A stretch of DNA of 46,629 nt from Fibrobacter succinogenes. GTDB taxonomy: Bacteria; Fibrobacterota; Fibrobacteria; Fibrobacterales; Fibrobacteraceae. The translations under genes and the position numbers were made by a program. How positions within the stretch are numbered: the first letter of the stretch is position 1; each line of letters begins with the position of its first letter. Below the pieces are notes generated by a model that was not told the origin of the DNA, ran no database searches, and saw nothing but the letters and a program-made list of their open reading frames with translations. Where the stretch lies: the NCBI GenBank assembly GCA_902794535.1, contig CADBHQ010000010.1, positions 1 to 46,629 on the forward strand, read 5' to 3'. Below, one piece after another: positions 25,350 to 32,811 of this stretch.

Positions 25350-26297
25350 GTGGCAGATTCTTTAAATACTCGCGAACCGATTGTACCCAGCATGGACCTT
25401 TTCGGAGCCATTTCCGACGAAATGCGCCTCAAAATCTTGTTGCTTCTGGACCAGGCGGAATTCACCGTCAACGAAATCAAGGATATTCTGGATATCCACC
25501 AGAGTAACGCGAGCCGCCACTTGGCAAAGCTTTCTGCCTGCAACTTGCTCAAGGACCGCCGCGACGGCATCAAGGCATATTACCGCCTGAGCGAAGAATT
25601 GTACCTGAGCACTCGCATGCTTTCGATGATTCGCGATGCCTACGAAGAACTCCCGGACAAGGACATTCTCAAGTGCCGTGCTGCCCAGGTGCTCGAAGAC
25701 CGCACCGACAAGACCAAGGGCCAAATCCACAAGCTCGACCAGGCGGGTGGTAGCCTTAAGGCGCAAATTAGCCTGTTCGGCCGCCTCATGTACCCGTTCG
25801 AAAATGCGGTCGATGTGGGCTGTGGCGAAGGCGGCGACCTCACGCTCATGCTCTGCAACTGCTGCAAGCGAGTGACTGCTCTTGACTGCGACCCGAAAAT
25901 CATTAGTGGGCTCCAGAAGATTTTAAAGCAAAAAAATATCCAGAACGTGACGCCCAAGGTGGCTGACATGGTCAGCACGGGCCTGCCCGACAACTTTGCC
26001 GACCTCGTGCTCATGAGCCAGGTGCTTCACCACGCCAAGGACCCGCGCCTTGCCCTCAAGGAGGCTGTCCGTATCCTCAAGCGCGGCGGTACGCTTGCCC
26101 TGCTTGACTTGGCACAGCACAAGGAAGAATCCTTCCGTACTACGCACGGTCACATTTGGCTTGGCTTTGACCGCAGTCAGCTCGAATTCTTTGTCAAGGA
26201 ATTCAACTGCGAAGTCGTTTCTAGCGAAATCATCCCGAGCGAAAACGAAGTCGACAAGAAACTGCCCGTCATCTGCATGATTCTGAAAAAGAAATAG
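25350..26297 (+). CDS. ArsR-type HTH regulator fused to a SAM-dependent methyltransferase
   Basis: A 315-residue two-domain protein. Residues about 10-95 form a winged helix of the ArsR type (FGAISDEMRLKILLLL, DILDIHQSNASRHLAKL). Residues about 145-315 form a class I methyltransferase with DVGCGEG (155-161), VTALDCD, LVLMSQVLHHAKDP and LKRGGTLALLDLA. This fusion is known in many bacteria, often near methionine-cycle genes, and may sense SAM or a metal; here no such neighbour exists. The start is a GTG with GGAG upstream. Cys-rich CNCCKR (169-174) sits near the SAM site and could matter for metal or redox sensing, which is speculative. Confidence 0.85.
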   Translation: MADSLNTREPIVPSMDLFGAISDEMRLKILLLLDQAEFTVNEIKDILDIHQSNASRHLAKLSACNLLKDRRDGIKAYYRLSEELYLSTRMLSMIRDAYEELPDKDILKCRAAQVLEDRTDKTKGQIHKLDQAGGSLKAQISLFGRLMYPFENAVDVGCGEGGDLTLMLCNCCKRVTALDCDPKIISGLQKILKQKNIQNVTPKVADMVSTGLPDNFADLVLMSQVLHHAKDPRLALKEAVRILKRGGTLALLDLAQHKEESFRTTHGHIWLGFDRSQLEFFVKEFNCEVVSSEIIPSENEVDKKLPVICMILKKK

Positions 26298-26365
26298 TTT
26301 TTTCTATTGCGTATTGAGCGAAAATTGTATATCTTTTAGGAAAGAGCTTTTTATAGGAGAATATC

Positions 26366-26488
26366 ATGGGAAAGATCATCAAGTATGTTGCCATTGCTGC
26401 CGCATGTATCATCTCGGCTTTTGGTGTGTATTGCCTTATTAAGTATTCTTCTGCCGACGACAAGCTCGAAAACCAGTCGGAAGATTAA
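26366..26488 (+). CDS. Small membrane protein, 40 residues
   Basis: A short open frame with a strong AGGAG six bases before the ATG. The peptide has a basic start (MGKIIKY), one hydrophobic helix (about 6-25) and an acidic tail (DDKLENQSED), the layout of a single-pass membrane protein. The helix contains two Cys residues. A TATATC box lies about 30 bases upstream. Codon use resembles that of the neighbours, and the frame is flanked by gene-free DNA on both sides, so I think it is real. No homologue is recognised. Confidence 0.65.
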   Translation: MGKIIKYVAIAAACIISAFGVYCLIKYSSADDKLENQSED

Positions 26489-26554
26489 TCTTACGTTTCT
26501 TTTTGTAAATGAATCGGCTATGCAATATAGCCGGTTTTGTTGTTTGTACTGACA

Positions 26555-26579
26555 ACTGTCTACTTCCTACTGTCTACTT
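26555..26579 (+). repeat. Direct repeat ACTGTCTACTT x2
   Basis: Two copies (26555-26565, 26569-26579) separated by CCT, just before the YfhO-like gene. Similar pyrimidine-rich tracts lie at 39343-39376, 40707-40724 and 42920-42965. Confidence 0.45.
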
Positions 26580-26583
26580 TAAC

Positions 26584-26589
26584 TAAATT
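26584..26589 (+). promoter_or_regulatory. Putative -10 element (TAAATT), 6 bases before ATG
   Basis: TAAATT-AACTGC-ATG, with no ribosome binding site. The same TAAATT-N6-ATG order is found before the TPR gene at 29691. Confidence 0.35.
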
Positions 26590-26595
26590 AACTGC

Positions 26596-29334
26596 ATGAA
26601 TTTCCTAAACAAGAAGCCCGTTTTCTTTGTGGCGCTTTCCGCCATTTTCCTTGGAATCTTGCTGATCGTGTTCCGCGATTTCGCCTTCGACCCGAACCAG
26701 CTCATGCTCAACAGCGACCAGCTGAACGGTATCGGTAGCCGCATTCTGCGTGCCGAAAGTGCCGTGCTCACGGAATGGGACGATTCCCGCCTGGGCGGCG
26801 TGCCTACGATCGACGCCTTGTTCGCCGACGCTTACCATCCGCTGGTATGGGTGCAGTTCCTGATGGACCCGGCCCGTGCCGTGGGTTTCAAGTTTATCCT
26901 CACGCTGTGGGTGGCCTTCATGAGTGCCATGCTCCTTGCCTGGAACCTGACGGGGAACCGTTGGTGGGCGGGTCTGCTCGGCATGCTTTACGCTTTCTCG
27001 CCGGAATATTTCACCTACATTTACGGCGGCCACGATGGCAAGATGATGGTCTTTGCGATTACTCCGCTTGCACTGCTTGCCATTCGCAAGATTGTGCGTA
27101 CGGGTAGCATTCCTTACATGATTGTGCTTGCACTCTCGGTGGCCTGGATGATTCTCGGTTCACACCTGCAGCTCACATACTTGTTCCTGTGGGGTGCCGG
27201 CCTTTATACCCTTTACGAAGTAGCCTTCCATTGCGATGCTTTAAAGACTCGCGGTAAGCGTCTTGGCCTTGCAGCGGTGGGTCTTGGCTTTGGCCTTGCG
27301 CTTTCTTGTTTCCAGATTGTGCCGCCTTACATGTACACCACGACGCAGTCGGTGCGCGGCGACGATAGCCATACCAATTACGGTCACGCAGTCAGCTGGT
27401 CCTTGCACCAAGAAGAAATGGCCCAGATTCTGTTGCCGGGCTTTGTGGGCGTAGACGTTTATGAACAGAACGAAAAGACGGGTGACCTCGAAGGTTCCTC
27501 TTTCGTGAGTTTCTCGATGGATGAATACCGCAAGCTGCAGGGTAACTCTCCGTTCTACTGGGGCCACAATGCATTCAAGCTCGATCATAACAATGCGGGC
27601 GCCTTGCTGACCTTCCTCGGATTCCTTTGCCTGTTCTTGCCGGGCAAGCGTCGCTATGCGGCGTTCTGGGGCCTGGGTGCTGTCGTTGCCTTGAGCTACG
27701 GCATGGGTGACCATTCTCCGCTGTTCAAACTGTGGTACAATGTGCTTCCTGGCGTCAAGAACTTCCGTGCTCCGGGGATGGCCTTATTCTGGCTGCCGCT
27801 GTTGCTGGTGATGATGGCGGGCCCGGTTTTGAAGGCTTTGAGTGCCGAAGGCAAGACTCCTGAAGAAGCTGCCGAAGCAGAAGATAATCGTCGCGCTCTG
27901 TTGCATGGTACTGCTATGTATGGTGTGCTCTTGGTGCTTGCTTTGATCGCCCGCTTTGCCTGGACGACCTTTATTGGCCCTGTTGGCTTGGTGGTTATGA
28001 TTCTTTATGCAGCCCTCTGCCTTGGCGTGATGAGCCTTGATGATCAGAAGAAAAAGCTCACAGTTGCAAACTTGACTGAAGCTTTCCAGAAGGGACTCCC
28101 GGCAACTCCGCGTGCTTTGCAGGCATGCATCTTTATCGGCTTTGCCTACCTCGGCGTGATGCTCATGAGCGGTCAGAAGCTTTTGGAAGACCCGATTACG
28201 GCTCCGTACTTTAAGCCGCTTAACGAAATTGTGATGAGTGCAACCGCTGGCAAGGTTATCCCCAGTTTTGTGCTGGTGCTGGTGATTATCGCTGTGACGC
28301 TCTTTGTGTTCAAGTGGAAGGCTCCGATTGCTCAGAAAGCGGGCGTGCTTGCGCTTGCTGCAGGCTTTGAACTCTTTGTGATTGATGGCGCCTTCATTCA
28401 GAATGTTCCTGCAAACGAATACTTGCAGCCGAGCAACGCTGTGGTTGCCGCCATCAAGGCTCCGTACAAGGCAGATTCCTTGAATACGCCGCGCGTGCTT
28501 TCGCTGTCTCGTAACAAGGCTTTGAGCGGTAACGCTTTTCCGCAGTATCATTTGCGCAATGCCGACGGTATTCACGATAACGAACTCGCTAGCTACCGCG
28601 CTTTCCGCGGCGGTCAGCAGGATGCGAACTACTTGATGAATATCAATGACCCGACGGCGGTGCACCCGTTCCTTGACTTGATGAATGTTGGCGCGATTAT
28701 TTTCGATAGCCGCCAGGGTACGACTTACATGCCGATTCCGACAGCGATGGGCGAGGCCTACCTCTACGGCGAAGCCGTCGTGATGGATGATTCCGCTGCG
28801 ATCAAGACGCTTCAGACGCAGGCTGCCATTCGTGAACCGAAGGCTGCTGAACCCGTTGTTGACTCCGCCGCGGCTCCAGCTGACAGCGCTGTGGCTGCAA
28901 AACCGGCTGCTCCTGAATTCGGAGACGAACCGGGCAAGTTCTTCTACCGCGAAAAAGTTATTTTGTCTGAAACGCCGGAATTCGACGGCAAGGGCAGTGT
29001 GGCTGCCAAGGGCCCGATTCAGGGCTCTGCAAAGCTTGTCGCAAGTCCCAAGATGGATACGCAGGTGTTCAATGTGACTGCTGACCGCGAAGGCTTCATG
29101 GTTGTCGCAGGCAACTATCACCCGTACTGGAAGGCTTATGTGAACGGCAAGGAAGCTAAGGTCTACAAGGCCTTTGGAACTTTGCGTGCCGTGCAGATTC
29201 CGGCTGGCAATTCCGAAGTCCGCATGGAATACCGCAGCGCCCCGTTCCACAAGACTGTTTGGGTGAGCTTGGTTGCCGCTGTGCTGCTGATTGCCCTCGG
29301 TGCATTCGCTGTCGTGCGTAGTTGCAAGCAGTAA
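26596..29334 (+). CDS. Large polytopic membrane protein, YfhO-like
   Basis: A 912-residue protein with at least eleven hydrophobic helices and a soluble C-terminal part. The N-terminal half has features of YfhO/GT-C membrane proteins: LGGVPTIDALFADAYHPL after helix 1, YIYGGHDGKMMVFAITPLALLAIRKI and LPGVKNFRAPGMALFWLPL. The C-terminal region (about 620-885) is extracytoplasmic, with an Ala/Pro-rich stretch (about 750-775) and ends in VVAGNYHPYWKAYVNGKEAKVYKAFGT, typical of YfhO-like proteins, then a final helix. These are thought to act in glycosylation of envelope polymers, but the exact reaction here is unknown. No ribosome binding site is seen. A clear terminator follows. Confidence 0.8.
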   Translation: MNFLNKKPVFFVALSAIFLGILLIVFRDFAFDPNQLMLNSDQLNGIGSRILRAESAVLTEWDDSRLGGVPTIDALFADAYHPLVWVQFLMDPARAVGFKFILTLWVAFMSAMLLAWNLTGNRWWAGLLGMLYAFSPEYFTYIYGGHDGKMMVFAITPLALLAIRKIVRTGSIPYMIVLALSVAWMILGSHLQLTYLFLWGAGLYTLYEVAFHCDALKTRGKRLGLAAVGLGFGLALSCFQIVPPYMYTTTQSVRGDDSHTNYGHAVSWSLHQEEMAQILLPGFVGVDVYEQNEKTGDLEGSSFVSFSMDEYRKLQGNSPFYWGHNAFKLDHNNAGALLTFLGFLCLFLPGKRRYAAFWGLGAVVALSYGMGDHSPLFKLWYNVLPGVKNFRAPGMALFWLPLLLVMMAGPVLKALSAEGKTPEEAAEAEDNRRALLHGTAMYGVLLVLALIARFAWTTFIGPVGLVVMILYAALCLGVMSLDDQKKKLTVANLTEAFQKGLPATPRALQACIFIGFAYLGVMLMSGQKLLEDPITAPYFKPLNEIVMSATAGKVIPSFVLVLVIIAVTLFVFKWKAPIAQKAGVLALAAGFELFVIDGAFIQNVPANEYLQPSNAVVAAIKAPYKADSLNTPRVLSLSRNKALSGNAFPQYHLRNADGIHDNELASYRAFRGGQQDANYLMNINDPTAVHPFLDLMNVGAIIFDSRQGTTYMPIPTAMGEAYLYGEAVVMDDSAAIKTLQTQAAIREPKAAEPVVDSAAAPADSAVAAKPAAPEFGDEPGKFFYREKVILSETPEFDGKGSVAAKGPIQGSAKLVASPKMDTQVFNVTADREGFMVVAGNYHPYWKAYVNGKEAKVYKAFGTLRAVQIPAGNSEVRMEYRSAPFHKTVWVSLVAAVLLIALGAFAVVRSCKQ

Positions 29335-29364
29335 TTCACGAAGAAAAATTCGAATTAAAATTTT

Positions 29365-29392
29365 AAAGGACTGTTGTGAAACAGTCCTTTTT
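29365..29392. terminator. Intrinsic terminator
   Basis: AAAGGACTGTT-GTGA-AACAGTCCTTT is an 11-bp stem followed by TT. It ends the YfhO-like transcript and may also work for the minus-strand gene at 29407-29622. Confidence 0.85.
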
Positions 29393-29406
29393 GCTATCCC
29401 TAGTGA

Positions 29407-29622
29407 TTAGCCGACGCGTTCGCCCTTGTTGTTTGTTCCGGGGGGCGCCTTTACGAAGTAGATGACGCACGGAACGACAATGCATGCTATGCAGCAGGCG
29501 CTCAGGAATGTGTCAAAGCCCGAGCTTTCGGTAAGCGATGCGGGCAGGAGCAGAATGCTGATCAGTTTCAGCGCTACGGCGACAAGAAGGCCAACGATAA
29601 TTCGTGCAATGATTTTACTCAT
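29407..29622 (-). CDS. Small membrane protein, two predicted helices
   Basis: A 71-residue protein with two hydrophobic segments (about 3-24 and 34-55) and a short polar tail (KAPPGTNNKGERVG). No family is recognised. The ATG at 29622 is chosen because it opens the first helix and TACATT lies 6 bases upstream; a longer frame would start inside the TPR gene's 5' end. The gene is divergent from the TPR gene and converges on the YfhO terminator. Confidence 0.6.
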   Translation of the reverse strand: MSKIIARIIVGLLVAVALKLISILLLPASLTESSGFDTFLSACCIACIVVPCVIYFVKAPPGTNNKGERVG

Positions 29623-29628
29623 ACCAAG

Positions 29629-29684
29629 AATGTAGTATTTCTTTGGGCCAAAGGGAATGTTTTTGCTGTAAAATTTGCTAAATT
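29629..29684. promoter_or_regulatory. Divergent -10 elements of the 71-residue and TPR genes
   Basis: Minus strand TACATT (29629-29634) is 6 bases before the ATG at 29622. Plus strand TAAATT (29679-29684) is 6 bases before the ATG at 29691. Neither gene shows a ribosome binding site. Confidence 0.4.
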
Positions 29685-29690
29685 GAACGC

Positions 29691-31058
29691 ATGAATATCC
29701 GTATTTCTGCGATTGCATTGGCATGTTTGGTGGGTCTATCGTTCAGTGCTGACCCGCGAATGGAACAAGGTGCCCGTTTCGAGGCAAAAGGCGATTTTGA
29801 AATGGCGCTCGGTGAATACCGCGCTGTTCTTGCCGAAAATCCGAGAGATGCTGCTGCCTACTTCGCTGCTGCGCAAGTTCGCATGAAAATGAAGGATTAC
29901 AGTGGGGCGCTTGCTAACTACCGCCTTGCTTATAAGTTTGAACCGACGATGAGTGCCGCCTACGAAGGTGCCGCCAAGGTTTATGAAGCTCTTGGTCAAA
30001 AGGCGAAGGCTGATGCCGAACGCGCCAAGGACCCGAAGAACAATCCGATTGTAGAAGAAACAGTTCAAGAAGTGGCGGCCCCTGCTGAAGCTCCCGCTGC
30101 AGCACCTGCTAAGGCTGAACCTGCTCCGGAACCAGTCAAGGTTGCCGAACCCAAGCCGGAACCGAAACCGGTTGAAGTGGCAAAGCCTGTTGAAAAGCCG
30201 GCAGAAGTGGCTAAGTCGGAACCTGCTAATGTGGCCGACGCCTCTTCGAATGACCCGTTTGAAAAGGGCAAGGCTCTTTATGCCGAAGGCAAGTATAAAG
30301 AAGCTGCTCCCATGTGGCGCGAAGTTTTGCGCAAGCAACCAGGACACGCTGGTGCGTATTTCTATGCTGGCCTTACCCGTTTCCAACTCGGCGAATTGGA
30401 CAAAGCTGAATTCAACTTGAAGAAGGGCCTTGAATACAAGGAAGAAGGCAACGACGCCAACTACATTCTTTCCTTGATTGCACAGAAGAACAAAAAGCCT
30501 GAACAGGAACTCAAGTTCTTGGCTGCCTACATGAAGAAGGCTGCTCCCAGCGCCAAGTATCGCGCTGCTGCCGAAGCTCGTATTGCTGAAATCAAGGCTG
30601 AAAAAGAAGCGAAGAATCAGCCTGCTGCTGTGGCAGCTCCGGCTACCGAAACGGTGGCAAAGGCCGAAGTGAAGGCTGCTGAACCCGCTCCGGTAAAGAC
30701 TGTGGAAGAAGCTCCGGTTGCACAACCGAAGGTGGCCGACATTGCAGATGCTCCGTCTGGTGCTCCGACTCTTGCCAATGCAAACTTGCTCTACAGCGCT
30801 GGAAGCATTGAGTCTGCTGTCAAGATGTACAAGGCTTTGCTTGAAACCGAACAGCAACCCGAAGAACGCTACTTTACCATGTTGCAGTTGGGCAATGCTT
30901 ACCGCGAACTTCGTGACTTCCACAGTGCAGTGGTGCGTTACCGCGAAGTGGTGCAGCAGTTCCCGGATTCTGACTGGGCTGCCGAAGCCGAACGCGCACT
31001 CGAAGATGCCGTGTGGCTCGAAAAGCACGCTTCCGAGCTCCCTCGCAGAACTAGATAA
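29691..31058 (+). CDS. Exported tetratricopeptide-repeat protein
   Basis: A 455-residue periplasmic-type protein. Signal peptide 1-19 (ends SFSA). A TPR block (about 24-105) begins ARFEAKGDFEMALGEYRAVLAENP. A Pro/Ala/Lys/Glu-rich linker spans about 120-185. A second TPR block (about 187-290) starts PFEKGKALYAEGKYKEAAPMWREVL. Another Ala/Glu/Val-rich linker leads to a third TPR region (about 360-445), with SAVVRYREVVQQFPDSDWAAEAE similar to BamD/YbgF-like repeats. It probably scaffolds an envelope complex; partners are not known. Two hairpins follow, the second a terminator. Confidence 0.85.
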   Translation: MNIRISAIALACLVGLSFSADPRMEQGARFEAKGDFEMALGEYRAVLAENPRDAAAYFAAAQVRMKMKDYSGALANYRLAYKFEPTMSAAYEGAAKVYEALGQKAKADAERAKDPKNNPIVEETVQEVAAPAEAPAAAPAKAEPAPEPVKVAEPKPEPKPVEVAKPVEKPAEVAKSEPANVADASSNDPFEKGKALYAEGKYKEAAPMWREVLRKQPGHAGAYFYAGLTRFQLGELDKAEFNLKKGLEYKEEGNDANYILSLIAQKNKKPEQELKFLAAYMKKAAPSAKYRAAAEARIAEIKAEKEAKNQPAAVAAPATETVAKAEVKAAEPAPVKTVEEAPVAQPKVADIADAPSGAPTLANANLLYSAGSIESAVKMYKALLETEQQPEERYFTMLQLGNAYRELRDFHSAVVRYREVVQQFPDSDWAAEAERALEDAVWLEKHASELPRRTR

Positions 31059-31108
31059 GACCGTTCGGCTCTATTGCAAATACAAGAGTGTAGCTTCGCC
31101 TCACTCTC

Positions 31109-31143
31109 GCCTCCACGATTCGTTAATACGAATCGCTTGAGGC
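31109..31143. repeat. Long imperfect inverted repeat after the TPR gene
   Basis: GCCTC (31109-31113) with GAGGC (31139-31143) encloses a perfect CGATTCGT-TAAT-ACGAATCG stem (31116-31135). No T-run follows. The stretch 31059-31188 otherwise holds nothing I can identify. Confidence 0.5.
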
Positions 31144-31188
31144 TCACGGTTAGACCTTCTGGCTCTAGTTCATTCTTTTAGTTTTCTA

Positions 31189-31223
31189 AACGCTTGCAAT
31201 CCCGGTTGCAAGCGTTCTTTTTT
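31189..31223 (+). terminator. Intrinsic terminator after the TPR gene
   Basis: AACGCTTGCAA-TCCCGG-TTGCAAGCGTT is an 11-bp perfect stem followed by C and six T residues. Confidence 0.9.
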
Positions 31224-31303
31224 GCCTGCTATATTTTTTTTTGCTTTGCGAAAAGCTGTCTTGAAAGTATATTTAAGAGACAAGTGTTGGGTGAGGATTG
31301 GAT

Positions 31304-32809
31304 ATGAAAAATCTTTTTGTTATATCAAGCATTGTGGTGTTGTCGACCTCTTTGGTCATGGCGGATCCGCCCGCTAATTTTAGCGGTTGGGAAAAGGTTT
31401 TCGAAGATAATTTCGACGGCACCAGCCTCGACAAGAAAAAGTGGAACCCCACGTACAACTGGGGCCCGACGCATAACCACCGCGCCTATTGTGCCGAAGA
31501 GAATGTGATTGTCTCTGACGGTACACTCAAACTTAAAGGCGAAAAGAAAGTTCACCCGAATGCCAACGGAAAAAAGGCGAAGTTCAACAACAAAGAAATT
31601 CCTGTCGATTACACGAGTGGAGCTATCGATACCAAGGGAAAATTCGAAGTCAAGTACGGCTACATCGAAGGCCGCTTCAAGGCGCCTTCGCAAAAGGGAA
31701 CCTGGCCTGCGTTCTGGACGTTGCAAGACGGCTGGCCTCCTGAAATCGACATCTTGGAAATTCCGGCATCGCGCAAACAGCACCATTATTATTTGCATTA
31801 CACTGACCCGAGCTGGTACAGCAGTCATGGTTCAGCGTGGGATCACGAAGCATCCTTCGGTGGTCACAAAGATGACGACGTGGATCGTTCTGCAGGATTC
31901 CACAACTATGGTGTGGAATGGGACGAGGGCACACTCAGCTTTTACTTTGATGACAAGCGGTTCGCAAGTTACAATCGCCCGACCGAAATCAAGCAGCTCG
32001 CAGCACAGTACATTATCGTGAACCTGGCTATTGGTGGCTGGGCAGGCGATGACATTGATATTACAACTGACAAGCCTGCTTACTTTGAAGCAGATTGGGT
32101 GCGTGTGTGGCAAGCCAAACCCGCAAAGCCCGATACCGTGCGCATTATGTCGATGAACTTCGGTACGTGCATGGTCAGAACTGCTGAAGACAAACTTGAA
32201 CTTGGCGACTGTAAGGGCGACAATGCTGTTGTCACAATCACGCCGCTTTCTTCAACAACTTACCGCTTCAACTTTGGCGACTTGTCCATTGACACTCCGA
32301 ACGAATCGACTGATGCCGGCATTACGATGGGACTGTATAAGTGGAATGCTGGCGGACACCAGAAGGTCGTGATGGAAAAACAGTCCGGCTATGAAGGCTC
32401 CGTGGTGCGCATGAAAATGCAGCACAGCAACATGTACCTGCGTGCGACCACAGATGGTGAACGCGTGGTGCAGAGTTGGGCCGATGACTGGGAATGGAAT
32501 CAGGTGTGGCGCTTGCTTGGCAAGGATGATGAAATTCCGACAAAGGATACGAATAAAACAGCGCTCGGCAATTTTGCAAGTGCATACGGAACTTCGGTCC
32601 ATTATGCAGGCAATCATTTGTTTGTGGAACTCGGAAGCAATTTTGTGGGTGGTGCCAATGTGCGAATCCTTGATTTGCAAGGTCGCGAAGTCATGCGCAA
32701 ATATGCGGACCATTCGGCGGTTCTCGATATAAAATCGCTTGCTCCGGGAATGTACCACGTGGTGGTGCAAAATAAAGACCGCACGGATATCCGGCGGTTC
32801 AAGAAATAA
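31304..32809 (+). CDS. GH16 beta-glucanase with C-terminal sorting domain
   Basis: A 501-residue secreted glycoside hydrolase. Signal peptide 1-20 (ends VMA). The GH16 domain (about 25-272) contains YIEGRFKAP, the catalytic EIDILE (147-152; Glu147 nucleophile, Glu152 acid/base) and VNLAIGGWAGDD with a final FEADWVRVWQ. This order is the normal one, not circularly permuted. Such enzymes cut beta-1,3 or beta-1,3-1,4 glucans; the exact specificity is open. Residues about 280-405 form a possible beta-trefoil or other binding module. The last 62 residues (from 440; VRILDLQGREVM then LAPGMYHVVVQNKD) match a type IX-like sorting domain. ATG at 31304 is preferred, with GTGAGG upstream. Confidence 0.92.
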   Translation: MKNLFVISSIVVLSTSLVMADPPANFSGWEKVFEDNFDGTSLDKKKWNPTYNWGPTHNHRAYCAEENVIVSDGTLKLKGEKKVHPNANGKKAKFNNKEIPVDYTSGAIDTKGKFEVKYGYIEGRFKAPSQKGTWPAFWTLQDGWPPEIDILEIPASRKQHHYYLHYTDPSWYSSHGSAWDHEASFGGHKDDDVDRSAGFHNYGVEWDEGTLSFYFDDKRFASYNRPTEIKQLAAQYIIVNLAIGGWAGDDIDITTDKPAYFEADWVRVWQAKPAKPDTVRIMSMNFGTCMVRTAEDKLELGDCKGDNAVVTITPLSSTTYRFNFGDLSIDTPNESTDAGITMGLYKWNAGGHQKVVMEKQSGYEGSVVRMKMQHSNMYLRATTDGERVVQSWADDWEWNQVWRLLGKDDEIPTKDTNKTALGNFASAYGTSVHYAGNHLFVELGSNFVGGANVRILDLQGREVMRKYADHSAVLDIKSLAPGMYHVVVQNKDRTDIRRFKK

Positions 32810-32811
32810 AA

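Noticed and set aside
31304..32809. Circularly permuted GH16 lichenase as known from Fibrobacter
   Set aside because: The catalytic EIDILE motif is at residue 147 and the FEADWVRVWQ end strand follows it, so the domain order is the ordinary one.
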